NCBI GenBank assembly: GCA_021779835.1
Contig: JAJXZX010000001.1
Location: 124,001 to 188,000, forward strand
DNA from: Pseudomonadota bacterium
Lineage (GTDB): Bacteria > Pseudomonadota > Alphaproteobacteria > Rhodobacterales > Rhodobacteraceae
DNA: 64,000 nt
Direction of reading: 5' to 3'
A program made the position numbers and the translations under genes. Position 1 is the stretch's first letter. Each line of letters begins with the position of its first letter. Under the pieces are notes generated by a model. That model was not told the DNA's origin and made no database searches. It worked only from the letters and a program-made list of their open reading frames with translations. Below are positions 8,780 to 18,651 of the stretch, piece after piece.

Positions 8780-9537
8780 CCCAGACAGCAGCCAAACCCG
8801 GCCCCAAGACCGTGATCGAAGCGCGCGGGATTACCAAGCGTTTCCAAGGGCTTGTTTCCGTCAACGCCGTTTCCTTTTCGATTGCCGAGGATGAGATCCT
8901 GGGCGTGATCGGGCCAAACGGTGCGGGCAAAACGACGATGGTGAACATGCTTTCGGGCACCTACACCCCGAACGAGGGCGAGATCCTGTTCGAAGGCACC
9001 CGCATCAACGAGGTGCCGACGTTCCGTCGCGCCCACATGGGGATCGCGCGGACGTTTCAGGTGATGAAGCCGTTTCCGGGCATGACCGCGCTTGAAAACG
9101 TCACCGTTGGCGCGTTGTTCGGCCGGGATGGCGGCGAAAAGTCGATGCCCGCCGCCCGAGAGCGCGCCCGCGAGTGGTTGGAGTTCACCGGGCTGGGTCA
9201 CCGCATCGACAACCCGGCGGACTCGCTGGGCGGCCCCGATCGCAAGCGGCTGGAATTTGCCAAAGCGCTGGCGATGGGGCCGCGCCTGCTGCTGCTGGAC
9301 GAGGTGATGGCGGGTCTCAACCCGGTCGAGGTGGACGAGGTGGTGGATCTGATCAAGAAGATGCGCGGCAAGGGCATCGCCATGCTGGTGATCGAACATG
9401 TCGTGAAGGCGATCCGCAGCCTGTCAGATCGTGTCATGGTGCTGCACCACGGCGAGAAAATCGCCGACGGCGATCCGACAGCGGTTCTTGCCGATCCCCG
9501 CGTGATTGAGGCCTATCTGGGAAAGCGCCGCACATGA
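8776..9537 (+). CDS. livG: ABC transporter ATPase LivG
   Basis: Cytosolic ATPase of the LivHMGF importer, 253 residues. Walker A GPNGAGKTT (about residue 45) and the LivG-type Q-loop region GIARTFQ are present, with Walker B LLLLDEVMAGLNPVE. The signature region reads DSLGGPDRKRLEFAKAL, so the usual LSGGQ/LSYGQ form is altered; related LivG proteins often have a DRKR form, so this may still be active. ATG at 8776 sits in an ATGA overlap with livM, and the stop overlaps livF in the same way. Confidence 0.9.
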   Translation: MTQTAAKPGPKTVIEARGITKRFQGLVSVNAVSFSIAEDEILGVIGPNGAGKTTMVNMLSGTYTPNEGEILFEGTRINEVPTFRRAHMGIARTFQVMKPFPGMTALENVTVGALFGRDGGEKSMPAARERAREWLEFTGLGHRIDNPADSLGGPDRKRLEFAKALAMGPRLLLLDEVMAGLNPVEVDEVVDLIKKMRGKGIAMLVIEHVVKAIRSLSDRVMVLHHGEKIADGDPTAVLADPRVIEAYLGKRRT

Positions 9538-10250
9538 CAAAAGATATCCTGACAATCAAGGGCCTTAACGCAGGTTATGGCGCTGTGCCGGTTCTCTTCG
9601 ACCTCGACCTGACCGTGCGTGAGGGCGAAATCGTGTCGATGGTGGGCTCTAACGGGGCGGGGAAAACCACCCTGCTGCGGGCCATTTCGCGCATTATTCC
9701 GGCCACGGGCACGATGACGTTCGACGGCGAGGATTTGCTTCCCCTGAAGCCAGAGGGCGCATTTTCGCGCGGTCTGGTGCAGGTGCCGGAAGGGCGGCAG
9801 TTGTTCGGCCACATGACGGTCGAAGAAAACATGATGATGGGTGCGAACCGCCGCCGCGACGGTGGCGTGGCGGAGAGTTTCGAGCGAGTCTACGCGCTGT
9901 TTCCGAAGATGAAAGAGCGCCGCCGCCAGCTTGCCGGCAATATGTCGGGAGGCGAACAGCAGATGTGCGCCATGGCACGCGCGCTGATGGCGAATCCGAA
10001 ACTGCTGGTGATTGACGAGATGAGCCTGGGACTTGCGCCGGTTATTGTTGATGACCTGCTCGCGATTCTCACGGACATCCGCGCACAGGGGCTGACCGTA
10101 TTGCTGGTAGAACAGGACGTCTTCGCGGCCTTTTCGGTGGCTGACCGGGCCTATGTGATGGAAACCGGCCGCATTGTGCGCGAGGGCCCGATTTCCGAAC
10201 TCGCCAACGATCCGGCGGTGCGCGACGCCTATCTGGGCGCCGAGCACTAG
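9534..10250 (+). CDS. livF: ABC transporter ATPase LivF
   Basis: Second ATPase of the importer, 238 residues. It has Walker A GSNGAGKTT near residue 40, the LivF landmark LVQVPEGRQLFGHMTVEENMMMG (shown in two parts: LVQVPEGR and QLFGHMTVEENM), an intact signature NMSGGEQQM and Walker B LLVIDEMSLGLAP. Its signature is canonical where that of LivG is not, so one composite ATP site of the heterodimer may be weaker. Last gene of the rightward operon. Confidence 0.92.
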   Translation: MTKDILTIKGLNAGYGAVPVLFDLDLTVREGEIVSMVGSNGAGKTTLLRAISRIIPATGTMTFDGEDLLPLKPEGAFSRGLVQVPEGRQLFGHMTVEENMMMGANRRRDGGVAESFERVYALFPKMKERRRQLAGNMSGGEQQMCAMARALMANPKLLVIDEMSLGLAPVIVDDLLAILTDIRAQGLTVLLVEQDVFAAFSVADRAYVMETGRIVREGPISELANDPAVRDAYLGAEH

Positions 10251-10270
10251 CGCCGCCGCCTGCAATTGCC

Positions 10271-10292
10271 GCCCCGGCCTCACGGTCGGGGC
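10271..10292. terminator. hairpin between convergent livF and flgI
   Basis: GCCCCG (10271-10276) and CGGGGC (10287-10292) flank a 10-base loop in the 89-bp gap between two convergent operons. No T-tract on either side, so a bidirectional, possibly Rho-assisted end is only likely. Confidence 0.35.
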
Positions 10293-10339
10293 AGCCACCG
10301 GGTCAGGGCGTGATCGGCGACGTCCTATTCAGCCTCCGG

Positions 10340-11443
10340 TTAACGAACCAAGAATTCAGCATGCAGCGCGCCGGCGGCGTTAATGCTCTTTAAAATATCG
10401 ATCATATCATGCGGTGCCACGCCCAGCGCATTCAGGCCCGCAACGACTGACGAAAGCGAGGTCCCACCAGAGATTTCCGCCAACCCCTTTCCCGGCGCCT
10501 GATCGATCGACGCCGAGGTTCTTGGCACAACGATCGACGTCCCGCTGGAAAACGGATTTGGCTGGACGACCTCGGGTTTCTCTTGAATCCTAAGCGTCAG
10601 ATTTCCTTGCGCGACCGCGACACGCGAAATGCGCACGTCCTCCCCAATAACAATCGTGCCAGATCGCTGGTCAACCACAACCCGCGCGCGCTGCTCTGGC
10701 TGGACGGTCAGATCCTCGATTCGTTGCAAGACATGCGCCGTCGACGTCATTTGCGTGGCCGGAATGTTCACTGACACGGTCCCGGCATCCATCATGGTTG
10801 CGACCGGACGGCCAAAATCCGCGTTGATAACCTGTTCGATCCGCCCGGCCGTCGTGAAATCAGGGGTGCGCAGCGCAAGCCTTAGCGTCGACAGTCCGGC
10901 GAAATCGAAGGTTACTTCTCGCTCGACACGCGCGCCAGAGGGGATGGTGCCCGCGGTGGGGACCCCCTGCGTCACACTCGCCGCGGCACCCTGGGCCGTC
11001 ACACCGCCGGCAATAATCGTGCCTTGCGCCACCGCATAGATTTTTCCGTCCGCCCCATTAAGGGGCGTCATCACCAAGGTGCCGCCAAGCAGGCTTTTGG
11101 AGTCGCCGATGGCGGACACGGTCACGTCAATCTGGCCACCGACCCGCGCGAACGGCGGCAGGACAGCGGTCACAAACACCGCCGCGACATTTTTTGGCTG
11201 AAACTGCTCGCCAGAGACGTTGATGCCGAGACGTTCCAAAAGGGTGGTCATAATTTCTGCGGTGAAGGGTGAATTGCGAATCCCGTCGCCCGTGCCATTC
11301 AGGCCGACGACCAATCCGTAGCCGACCAGGTCGTTACCGCGCACGCCATCGAACTCCACAAGATCCTTCAGCCGGATCGATGCGGCGTTGGCGCTAAAGC
11401 CCAGCAGGACGAAGCCAAGGGCGATGATGAATAAACGTATCAT
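10340..11443 (-). CDS. flgI: flagellar P-ring protein FlgI
   Basis: Periplasmic protein that forms the P ring around the flagellar rod in the peptidoglycan layer; 367 residues, the family length. A signal peptide (about residues 1-20, ending ANAA) precedes the conserved start IRLKDLVEFDGVRGNDLVGYGLVVGL (here cited as RLKDLVEFDGVRGNDLVGYG). NGTGDG and the C-terminal VVAGLNALGVAPHDMIDILKS are also typical. Overlaps flgL by 4 bases. Last gene of motB-flgEKLI. Confidence 0.95.
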   Translation of the reverse strand: MIRLFIIALGFVLLGFSANAASIRLKDLVEFDGVRGNDLVGYGLVVGLNGTGDGIRNSPFTAEIMTTLLERLGINVSGEQFQPKNVAAVFVTAVLPPFARVGGQIDVTVSAIGDSKSLLGGTLVMTPLNGADGKIYAVAQGTIIAGGVTAQGAAASVTQGVPTAGTIPSGARVEREVTFDFAGLSTLRLALRTPDFTTAGRIEQVINADFGRPVATMMDAGTVSVNIPATQMTSTAHVLQRIEDLTVQPEQRARVVVDQRSGTIVIGEDVRISRVAVAQGNLTLRIQEKPEVVQPNPFSSGTSIVVPRTSASIDQAPGKGLAEISGGTSLSSVVAGLNALGVAPHDMIDILKSINAAGALHAEFLVR

Positions 11444-12447
11444 TTCAAATAGTTCGTCAGAGACAGGCTCGAGATGCGCGCGGTAACGGAGTACAACGTG
11501 TCCAACTGGTTTTGCGCGGCCTGAAGCGCGGTGGCCGTCACGTAGGGGTCGGCGGAGATCAATCCGGACCGAGCCACCTGCAAGGACGCGCTTTCCGCGG
11601 TGTTTTTGGTGGCCGCCGTGTCGATCTGCGCCTGAACGACTCCGATCGACGCCGCCAGGTTGACCCGATCGGTGCCGGAATTCATCAGGCTTTGGCCGGC
11701 GATATTCATCAGGCTGACCTGTTCGGTGGCGTTGCCTGCCAACGCACCATTGGCCAACACCGCCGCCATAGCCAACCCTTTGAGGGTACTCACAATTGCA
11801 GGGTCCGCGGCAGTTGTCGGCAGCGACGCGGTTTCGCCATTCGAAATGGGAACAGGCGAGGTCGGCGTGGTCGATCCGAGGTATCCTACAGATTGAAATC
11901 CGGTGGGAGAGTTGAACCAGTCGGTGATCGCATTGGCAATTCCCGTGGCGGAGGTCTTCCCCGCAATTGCCGCCGACACCGCGGCCATGATCGTATCGAC
12001 CGACGCGACCGCCGGTTTGTCAGTTGCCGCCCCAGCAAAGACGCTTTGGCCACCTGCCCGCGCATTCAGCGCAGAAAGAGCCGAGCTTAGCGCCGCCTTC
12101 GCTTGGCTACCAAGGGTGTTAACCTGGACCGCCTGCCCCGCGTTGCCAGCGCCCACAAGCGACGTTGCAAGCGAGGTCACCTGGTCATCGATCTGGGTTA
12201 ACGCGGTCTGCATGGTTGCGGCGGAAAGGGACGCTTGCGACGTTGCCATGGAATACGCACCCAGAGTCGAGATCGACTGCTCCAGCCCCGCCAAGGGTGA
12301 AAAGTTACCAGAGAGCGTCTTGCCCAAGTCGGCCGTTACCCCGGTCGTCATCTCGGTGGAAAGCTGCTGAAGGTTGTTTTTTATCTGAGTGTTTTGACGC
12401 TGCAGCAGAAAATTCAACGCCATGTCGCCAAGCGATACATTTGACAT
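11440..12447 (-). CDS. flgL: flagellar hook-filament junction protein FlgL
   Basis: Hook-associated protein 3, 335 residues, joining the hook to the filament. It has the flagellin-like helical N-terminus (QNTQIKNNLQQLSTEMTTG) and a C-terminal helical segment (ENTAESASLQVARSGLISAD-type, with long heptads), an all-alpha core typical of FlgL. Sequence conservation is weak in this family; the position between flgK and flgI supports the call. The start codon directly abuts the flgK stop and the stop overlaps flgI. Confidence 0.85.
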   Translation of the reverse strand: MSNVSLGDMALNFLLQRQNTQIKNNLQQLSTEMTTGVTADLGKTLSGNFSPLAGLEQSISTLGAYSMATSQASLSAATMQTALTQIDDQVTSLATSLVGAGNAGQAVQVNTLGSQAKAALSSALSALNARAGGQSVFAGAATDKPAVASVDTIMAAVSAAIAGKTSATGIANAITDWFNSPTGFQSVGYLGSTTPTSPVPISNGETASLPTTAADPAIVSTLKGLAMAAVLANGALAGNATEQVSLMNIAGQSLMNSGTDRVNLAASIGVVQAQIDTAATKNTAESASLQVARSGLISADPYVTATALQAAQNQLDTLYSVTARISSLSLTNYLK

Positions 12448-13899
12448 TTATTGTATCCCCAGAAGTGATTGCAGCATGTTGTCGGCGGTTTGGATAACCT
12501 TGGCGTTCGCTGCATAGGATTTTTCGACCACCAATAGCTGTTGAAGCTGCTGATCCGTGTCGACGCCGCCCTGCAATGATAGGGACTTTAGCGACGTCGA
12601 TCGCGCCGCCGTGTAACTCGCCGTGGTGTCAGCGCTGAGGCGGCTGGAGCTGACGCTTGACAGAAAGCTTGCGGCCAAACCGGAAAAATCGGTGGCGGCT
12701 GGGGTCAATCCTCCGGTAGACGGCGCGACAAGGGCATTAAGCGCGCCACCCATGGCGTTAAGGATTGAACCATCGCCAACGGCGCCCGCGACGGTCGCGC
12801 CCAGACCATCGCGAAGTTTGGTCAGCGTGCCGCCCTGCGCAGGGTCTGCGATAGGGTTAACGGTAATTCGCCCGGCGAGTCCGGCCTCGTTACCCGGCGC
12901 GACGGAAGTGCCGGCGTCGGTAAAAAGCCCGGGCGCACCACTTGGCAGGGTCGGATCCGTCGTGGTGCTCGAAAATCGATCAATCAGGTCTTGGGCAACA
13001 CCATCAATCTGCCCCTGCGCCGTTACGGAAATCGTGTCCCGTATCTGGAAATTTGCGGCAAGCGTTCCCCCGGCAATAAGCGGGGAACTGGCGGGCGGCG
13101 CAATTGACTGTCCGTTCAGCGTGAGACCCGACAGCGCGCCGGGGTCGACCGTCATGTCCGGCGTAATCGTCGGGGTCGCCGGGAATCCGAGCTTTGCCGC
13201 CTTGCCGTCCAGCAAGGTCGCGCCGCCGGTGGTATAAAGTGCAACGCCGCCATTGGCCTGTGGCACTTGACGGATCGGAACAATGCCAGAAATCTGGTCG
13301 ATCAGCTGTTGGCGCTGATCGACCATGCCTGAGGCATCGCGCCCGGCGGCGGTTTGCGCGACGATCTGACTGTTCATGTCGACAATCTTGGACAGGGCTG
13401 AGTTGACCTGCGATACTTCGGTCGCGACCGAGGCATCCGCCGCCGTCCGCGCCGTCTGTATTTGCGTCGAAATCGTATTGATCTGCTGGGTCAGCGCGGT
13501 CGCTGCCGCCATCACGGAGGACAGACCAGCGTCCGAACTGGGCTGCGCGCCCGCCTGAATAAGCGAGGTCTGCAACGCCGTGACATCGTTGTTCAGGGAC
13601 CCGGTATCGCCCGGCGCGCCGATTGTTTTTTCCAGTTGCGTGAAAAAATCAGACGTGACCTTGGCCGCCGCCGTATTGGCGTCGGCCGCGCGCTGATCGT
13701 TGAGAAGCGACAAATCGACGTTGCGGGTAACCCCGGTGACGACGACCCCGCCGCCTGCCGCAGACGACGACAGGTCGAGCGTGCGCACAGCGTAACCTGG
13801 CGTCTGAGCGTTTGAGACGTTCGACGCAATCACCTCTGTCGCGCGAGAGCTTGCGGACAGGCCGGATATTGCGTTGGTCATCGTGCCGGAAATGGTCAT
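12448..13899 (-). CDS. flgK: flagellar hook-associated protein FlgK
   Basis: Hook-associated protein 1, 483 residues. The N-terminus SGTMTNAISGLSASSRATEV and ASNVSNAQTPGYAVR is the rod/hook-family signature, and the C-terminus ends in the amphipathic helix LLVVEKSYAANAKVIQTADN common to FlgK/FlgE. The middle is variable and Gly/Thr-rich. Acts outside the cell at the hook-filament junction, exported by the flagellar type III apparatus (no signal peptide). Confidence 0.92.
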   Translation of the reverse strand: MTISGTMTNAISGLSASSRATEVIASNVSNAQTPGYAVRTLDLSSSAAGGGVVVTGVTRNVDLSLLNDQRAADANTAAAKVTSDFFTQLEKTIGAPGDTGSLNNDVTALQTSLIQAGAQPSSDAGLSSVMAAATALTQQINTISTQIQTARTAADASVATEVSQVNSALSKIVDMNSQIVAQTAAGRDASGMVDQRQQLIDQISGIVPIRQVPQANGGVALYTTGGATLLDGKAAKLGFPATPTITPDMTVDPGALSGLTLNGQSIAPPASSPLIAGGTLAANFQIRDTISVTAQGQIDGVAQDLIDRFSSTTTDPTLPSGAPGLFTDAGTSVAPGNEAGLAGRITVNPIADPAQGGTLTKLRDGLGATVAGAVGDGSILNAMGGALNALVAPSTGGLTPAATDFSGLAASFLSSVSSSRLSADTTASYTAARSTSLKSLSLQGGVDTDQQLQQLLVVEKSYAANAKVIQTADNMLQSLLGIQ

Positions 13900-13922
13900 T
13901 GCATACTCTCCGCTGAACTAGA

Positions 13923-15230
13923 TCACTGTTTCATGTTTGTGGTTTCCTGAAGCATCTGGTCGACGGTAGTGATCACCTTCGCATTCGACGAATATGCCCG
14001 TTGGGTTTGGATGAGGTTGGTCAGCTCGGCCGCAACATCAGTTGTGGAGCTTTCCAGCGAATTGCCCGCGACCGATCCCGTCGGCCCCGTGCCCGCGTCC
14101 CACAAAAAGAACGAGCCGCTGTTGGGTGAGACTTGATAGGCCTGCCCGTCCAGCGACGTCAGGCCGTTCGGGTTCGGCACATCGACCAGCGGAATTTGGT
14201 AGAGTTTTCGCGTGAATCCGGTGTCATAAGAGGCGGTTATAAACCCGTTCTGATCAATCGCGACCGACGTCAGGTTCCCAACCGGAGAGCCGTCCTTAGT
14301 GATCGCCGTGGGCGAGAACGTGTTGGATAGCTGCGTCAAACCATTGGTGTCGCCCGGTTTTCCGATGGTTACGGTCATCGGCCCGCCCGCAACCGTCAGG
14401 TCAAGCGCCCCGGTTGTCGGGTCATAGGCCCCGCCGGACATGGTCGTAACCGACGCAAGCGTTCCCCCACTGCCACGGCTGTTATCGAACACGAGGGCAT
14501 ACTGACCAACCACCGCATTGTTTTGTGCGGAATCCTTCACCGTCATCGTCCATCCGTTGGACGACCCCGAGCTCGGCACCGTCGGAACAAAGGAGACGTT
14601 GAGGTTTTCTGATTCGCCCAAGTTGCCGAAATACTCGACAGACAGCGGAATCGCAGCGCCGGTAGCCCCTGCCGCCGTTTCGGTTGCCGGCAGATTGACA
14701 CCAAGTTTCATCACGGTTGTCGGATCACCGGCCGTCTGGTTCGAATTGATGGTGACTGGCTGTAAGCCGGTCGTAGTATCTCGGGGGTATGTGGTGACAG
14801 TTCCATCGGCATTGGCCGGCCAACCCAGCAGGACCAAACCGGACGATGTTTCCAAAACACCGTTGCTGTTGGTCTGAAACGACCCCGTTGTCGTCATCAT
14901 CATAGGCTGATTCGCGCTGCCCGCGGACACAGCGGCTGCGGTGGTTACAGGTAGCATCCCGCGACCGTTGATCGCGATATCCATTGCGTTGCTTGTTGTT
15001 ACCAGCGAGCCCGTTTCGTCGATCATGCGGTTCGTAACCGCAGTGACGCCACCCGCCGAGTAGGCCCCGCTGCTCGAAGAGCCGGTGGTCACCATCGCCT
15101 CAAAATCGGTGATCGACCGCTTATAGCCGTTGGTGCCAGAGTTTGCGATGTTGTCTGAGATGGATGCCAGGCGCGAAGCATTCACGCTTAGCCCCGCTAC
15201 CGCAGCATTCATGGAGGAAGAAATCGTCAT
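13923..15230 (-). CDS. flgE: flagellar hook protein FlgE
   Basis: Major hook subunit, 435 residues. N-terminal SSMNAAVAGLSVNASRLASI followed by DNIANSGTNGYKRS, and C-terminal LTNLIQTQRAYSSNAKVITT, are the paired coiled-coil segments of FlgE. The central region contains the FlgE D2-type LTVAGGPMTVTIG and a putative DVPNPNGL loop. No signal peptide, as expected for type III export. Second gene of the leftward operon, with a candidate CtrA half-consensus upstream. Confidence 0.93.
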   Translation of the reverse strand: MTISSSMNAAVAGLSVNASRLASISDNIANSGTNGYKRSITDFEAMVTTGSSSSGAYSAGGVTAVTNRMIDETGSLVTTSNAMDIAINGRGMLPVTTAAAVSAGSANQPMMMTTTGSFQTNSNGVLETSSGLVLLGWPANADGTVTTYPRDTTTGLQPVTINSNQTAGDPTTVMKLGVNLPATETAAGATGAAIPLSVEYFGNLGESENLNVSFVPTVPSSGSSNGWTMTVKDSAQNNAVVGQYALVFDNSRGSGGTLASVTTMSGGAYDPTTGALDLTVAGGPMTVTIGKPGDTNGLTQLSNTFSPTAITKDGSPVGNLTSVAIDQNGFITASYDTGFTRKLYQIPLVDVPNPNGLTSLDGQAYQVSPNSGSFFLWDAGTGPTGSVAGNSLESSTTDVAAELTNLIQTQRAYSSNAKVITTVDQMLQETTNMKQ

Positions 15231-15286
15231 CGGTTGCGCCTTTCTGCTGCATCGACTCCTGTCAGACGCAACATTGCAGCGCAGGT

Positions 15287-15301
15287 TTAAGAACTGACTA
15301 A
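15287..15301 (-). promoter_or_regulatory. possible CtrA-type site upstream of flgE
   Basis: TTAA-N7-CTAA on the + strand (TTAG-N7-TTAA read toward flgE), 57 bases before the flgE start. The CtrA consensus is TTAA-N7-TTAA, so this is one mismatch away. CtrA control of flagellar genes is established in Rhodobacterales; this particular site is inference. Confidence 0.3.
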
Positions 15302-15320
15302 CGACAAACGGTCCACCACG

Positions 15321-16184
15321 TCAGGTCTTGCCCTCCCTTAGCAGGATCACCTCAACCCGGTTATTCCGGATGGCGGAGGGGTTGGTCACCGATGGCTTTC
15401 GATCGGCATATCCGGTCACCCGCTCCATCCGGGGGGCATCGAGACCACCCCCTTGCAGCAGGTCGCGCATTGCCTGAGCGCGGGCGGTGGACAGATCCCA
15501 CATCGGGTTGTGGATCATCACGATCGGGTAGCTGCGGACATGGCCGTTTACCGCTATCTTGTTGGTAACAAGCTTGAAAACACCCGCCATCATGGTGGCA
15601 AGCTGCTTTGTAACCTCTGTCGGAACCGCGCTATCCCCGACGAACAGTGGCGAGTTATCAAGGTCGTAGACCTCAATAATCAAGCCTTCGTCGGTGACGC
15701 GGGTCACGATGTGGCGCATGGCAGCGGTCATGGTGTTGCTCTCGCCGCTTTTGCCCAACAGCTTGGCCTCGACAGACTTCATCTCGGCATTGGCTTGCTG
15801 CATCGCACGAGAGGCGCCTTGATCCACCCCGGTCTGACCTGCGGCCTGACGCTGCGCGGTGGGGCGGACGCTGCTGGCGCCCGTTCCACTCTGCGCGAGA
15901 ATCTTTTCCGAAAAGACCGAGGTGCCGCCAAAAGCACCATCGCCGCCACCAGAGACCCGGTTGACCGGAATCGTCGGGCTAAAATAGTCCGCGATCCCCT
16001 TACGTTGTTTTTCCGTCGTCGCGTTTAGCAGCCACATCAGCATGAAGAAGGCCATCATTGCCGTCACAAAGTCAGCATAGGCCACTTTCCACGCCCCACC
16101 GTGGTGCCCGCCGCCCTGAACGATCTTCTTCCGCTTGATTATGACTGGCGCGGCATTATTCTGCCCGGCCATCACACCACCCAT
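15321..16184 (-). CDS. motB: flagellar motor stator protein MotB
   Basis: Stator subunit, 287 residues. A short cytosolic Lys-rich N-terminus leads to one membrane helix with the proton-binding aspartate in VAYADFVTAMMAFFMLMWLL (cited here as YADFVTAMMAFF), then a linker and a periplasmic OmpA-like peptidoglycan-binding domain ending RNNRVEVILL. ATG at 16184 has GGTGAG upstream; an in-frame ATG at 16172 (MAGQNN) is an alternative start. motA is not in this window. Confidence 0.92.
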   Translation of the reverse strand: MGGVMAGQNNAAPVIIKRKKIVQGGGHHGGAWKVAYADFVTAMMAFFMLMWLLNATTEKQRKGIADYFSPTIPVNRVSGGGDGAFGGTSVFSEKILAQSGTGASSVRPTAQRQAAGQTGVDQGASRAMQQANAEMKSVEAKLLGKSGESNTMTAAMRHIVTRVTDEGLIIEVYDLDNSPLFVGDSAVPTEVTKQLATMMAGVFKLVTNKIAVNGHVRSYPIVMIHNPMWDLSTARAQAMRDLLQGGGLDAPRMERVTGYADRKPSVTNPSAIRNNRVEVILLREGKT

Positions 16185-16266
16185 TTACTCACCCGTCGCC
16201 AGTCATAGCGAAGGTGGGTGAATGTGGGTTTAACCTCTCGAATTGTCCGGGTTTTCTGCCAGCGTG

Positions 16267-18588
16267 CTATTTCTTTCGCATCGCATCCAGCAGCGCCGCG
16301 CCGAAACCACCGGTTTGTTGAGGGGCCGCTGGCGAAGCCGTGCTGGGGCTACGATGCTTAGCGGTCGCACCTGGCGTGGGCTTCGACGTTGCCTGCCTCG
16401 ACTCGGGAGTTTCCCCGCCGCCATCACGCTTCATGGTCAGACCGATACGTTTTCGCGGCACGTCAACCTCGACCACGCGCACCTTCACCACATCGCCCGC
16501 CTTCACGATCTCATGCGGGTCTTTGACGAAGCGGTCGGCAAGCTGGCTGACATGCACCAGCCCATCCTGATGCACGCCGATATCGACGAAGGCGCCGAAG
16601 GCCGCAACGTTGGTCACCGTGCCTTCCAGCAACATCCCCGGCTTCAGATCCTTGATGTCATCGACGCCATCGGCAAAGGTCGCGGTGCGGAAACTCGGGC
16701 GCGGGTCGCGACCGGGCTTTTCCAGTTCGGCCAGAATGTCGCGCACCGTGGGCAGGCCGAAGCGTTCATCGACAAACATCTCGGGGTCCACCGCGCGCAG
16801 CTTCGACGGATCCGCCATCAGCGTCCGCAGGTCGCGCCCGCAGGCGGCAACGATCTTGCGCGCGACGCCGTAAGCCTCCGGGTGAACCGACGAGGCGTCA
16901 AGCGGCTCTGTTCCACCCGGAATACGCAGGAATCCGGCGCATTGCTCGTAAGCGCGGGGCCCAAGGCGCGCCACTTTCAGCAAGTCCTTGCGCGAGGCGA
17001 ACGGCCCATTCTGATTGCGATGGGTGACGATAGCCTCGGCCAGCGAGCCACCGACGCCCGATACCCGCGCCAAAAGCGGGGCTGAGGCGGTGTTAAGGTC
17101 CACCCCCACCGCGTTCACCGCATCCTCGACCACGCCTTCCAGCGAATGACCAAGGCGGTGCTGATCCACGTCGTGTTGATACTGGCCAACGCCAATCGAC
17201 TTCGGCTCGATCTTGACCAGCTCCGCCAGCGGGTCCTGCAATCGCCGTGCAATAGAGACTGCGCCACGCAGGCTGACATCAAGATCCGGAAACTCTGCCG
17301 CAGCCAGTGCCGAGGCGGAATAGACCGAAGCACCCGCCTCCGATACGATCACCTTGGTCGGCTTGGCGCCCGGAAGGGCGGCGATCAGCTCGGCCACCAT
17401 CTTTTCCGTCTCGCGGCTTGCGGTGCCGTTGCCGATAGAGATCAATTCGACCCCATGCTTGCGGATCAGCCCTGCGATTTCCACCTGCGCGCCGCGCAAA
17501 TCATTCTTGGGCTGGAACGGATAAACGGTCGAGGTCGCCAGAACCTTGCCCGTGCCGTCCACCACCGCCACTTTGACGCCGGTGCGGATACCGGGGTCCA
17601 GCCCCATCGTGGCTTTGCCGCCAGCGGGTGCCGCCAACAGCAAGTCTTTCAGGTTCCGTGCAAAGACGCGGATCGCCTCGGCCTCGGCCCGTTCACGCAG
17701 GTCGCTCATCAGATCCAGTGTCAGCGACAGGCGCAGCTTGACGCGCCAAGTCCAACCCGCGACCTCGGCCAGCCACAGATCGCCCGGCGCTTGGGCCCCA
17801 ACGTCCAGTGCGCTGCGCACCATGCGTTCGGCCGGGCTTTGTCCCGGTGCCGCGTCGGCATCCACCTCGATATCCAGCATCAGGATACCTTCGTTGCGGC
17901 CCCGTAGCATGGCCAGTGCGCGGTGGCTTGGCGCGTCTGCCCAACGCTCTGAATGGCTGAAATAGTCACTGAATTTTGCGCCTACGGCCTCTTTCCCCTC
18001 GACCAGGCGCGCGGAAAGGACAGCGACCTTTTTCATATGTTCGCGCAGGCGGCCCAGCAAATCGGCCCGCTCGGCAAGCCCCTCGGCCACGATGTCGCGC
18101 GCGCCGTCCAGCGCCGCTTTCACATCCGGCACCGCCTCAGAGATATAGCCCTTCGCCAGATCGGCAGGCACCGCGCGGCGATCGGCCAGAATCGCCTCGG
18201 CCAGCGGCCCCAGCCCGTTCTCGCGCGCGATCATCGCCTTGGTGCGGCGCTTGGGCTTGTAGGGCAGGTAGATATCCTCCAGCTCTGCCTTCGTCACCGC
18301 GCCGGCGACCTGCGCCTCCAGCGCGTCGGTCAGCTTGCCCTGATCGCGGATCGAGCCAAGGATCACCGCGCGCCGCGCCTCCAGCTCTCGCAGATAGGCC
18401 AACCGCTCGGCCAAAGTGCGCAGCTGCGTGTCGTCCAGCCCGCCGGTCACCTCTTTGCGATAACGCGCGACGAAGGGCACCGTCGCGCCGCCGTCCAGCA
18501 ATTCGATGGCGGCCGCGACCTGATCGGGGCGCGCCGCAATTTCAGAGGCGATAAGGATCGGGATTCGGCGAGTGGGATCGGTGGTCAT
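16267..18588 (-). CDS. tex: Tex family RNA-binding transcription accessory protein
   Basis: Cytosolic nucleic-acid-binding protein of 773 residues, the family length. Order of domains: helical N-terminal region ([22 protein letters not shown] is diagnostic), YqgF/RNase H-like domain ([19 protein letters not shown], near residue 330), helix-hairpin-helix repeats ([20 protein letters not shown], near 495), and a C-terminal S1 domain ([20 protein letters not shown], near 655). An additional Ser/Thr/Pro-rich tail of about 45 residues follows the S1 domain. Role in transcription or RNA turnover is known only in outline. Confidence 0.95.
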   Translation of the reverse strand: MTTDPTRRIPILIASEIAARPDQVAAAIELLDGGATVPFVARYRKEVTGGLDDTQLRTLAERLAYLRELEARRAVILGSIRDQGKLTDALEAQVAGAVTKAELEDIYLPYKPKRRTKAMIARENGLGPLAEAILADRRAVPADLAKGYISEAVPDVKAALDGARDIVAEGLAERADLLGRLREHMKKVAVLSARLVEGKEAVGAKFSDYFSHSERWADAPSHRALAMLRGRNEGILMLDIEVDADAAPGQSPAERMVRSALDVGAQAPGDLWLAEVAGWTWRVKLRLSLTLDLMSDLRERAEAEAIRVFARNLKDLLLAAPAGGKATMGLDPGIRTGVKVAVVDGTGKVLATSTVYPFQPKNDLRGAQVEIAGLIRKHGVELISIGNGTASRETEKMVAELIAALPGAKPTKVIVSEAGASVYSASALAAAEFPDLDVSLRGAVSIARRLQDPLAELVKIEPKSIGVGQYQHDVDQHRLGHSLEGVVEDAVNAVGVDLNTASAPLLARVSGVGGSLAEAIVTHRNQNGPFASRKDLLKVARLGPRAYEQCAGFLRIPGGTEPLDASSVHPEAYGVARKIVAACGRDLRTLMADPSKLRAVDPEMFVDERFGLPTVRDILAELEKPGRDPRPSFRTATFADGVDDIKDLKPGMLLEGTVTNVAAFGAFVDIGVHQDGLVHVSQLADRFVKDPHEIVKAGDVVKVRVVEVDVPRKRIGLTMKRDGGGETPESRQATSKPTPGATAKHRSPSTASPAAPQQTGGFGAALLDAMRKK

Positions 18589-18651
18589 GGCAGTCCGGAA
18601 ATCGTGAAACGGGGGGTGACCATAGCCCGCCCCGTTCCACTTTCCAATGCC

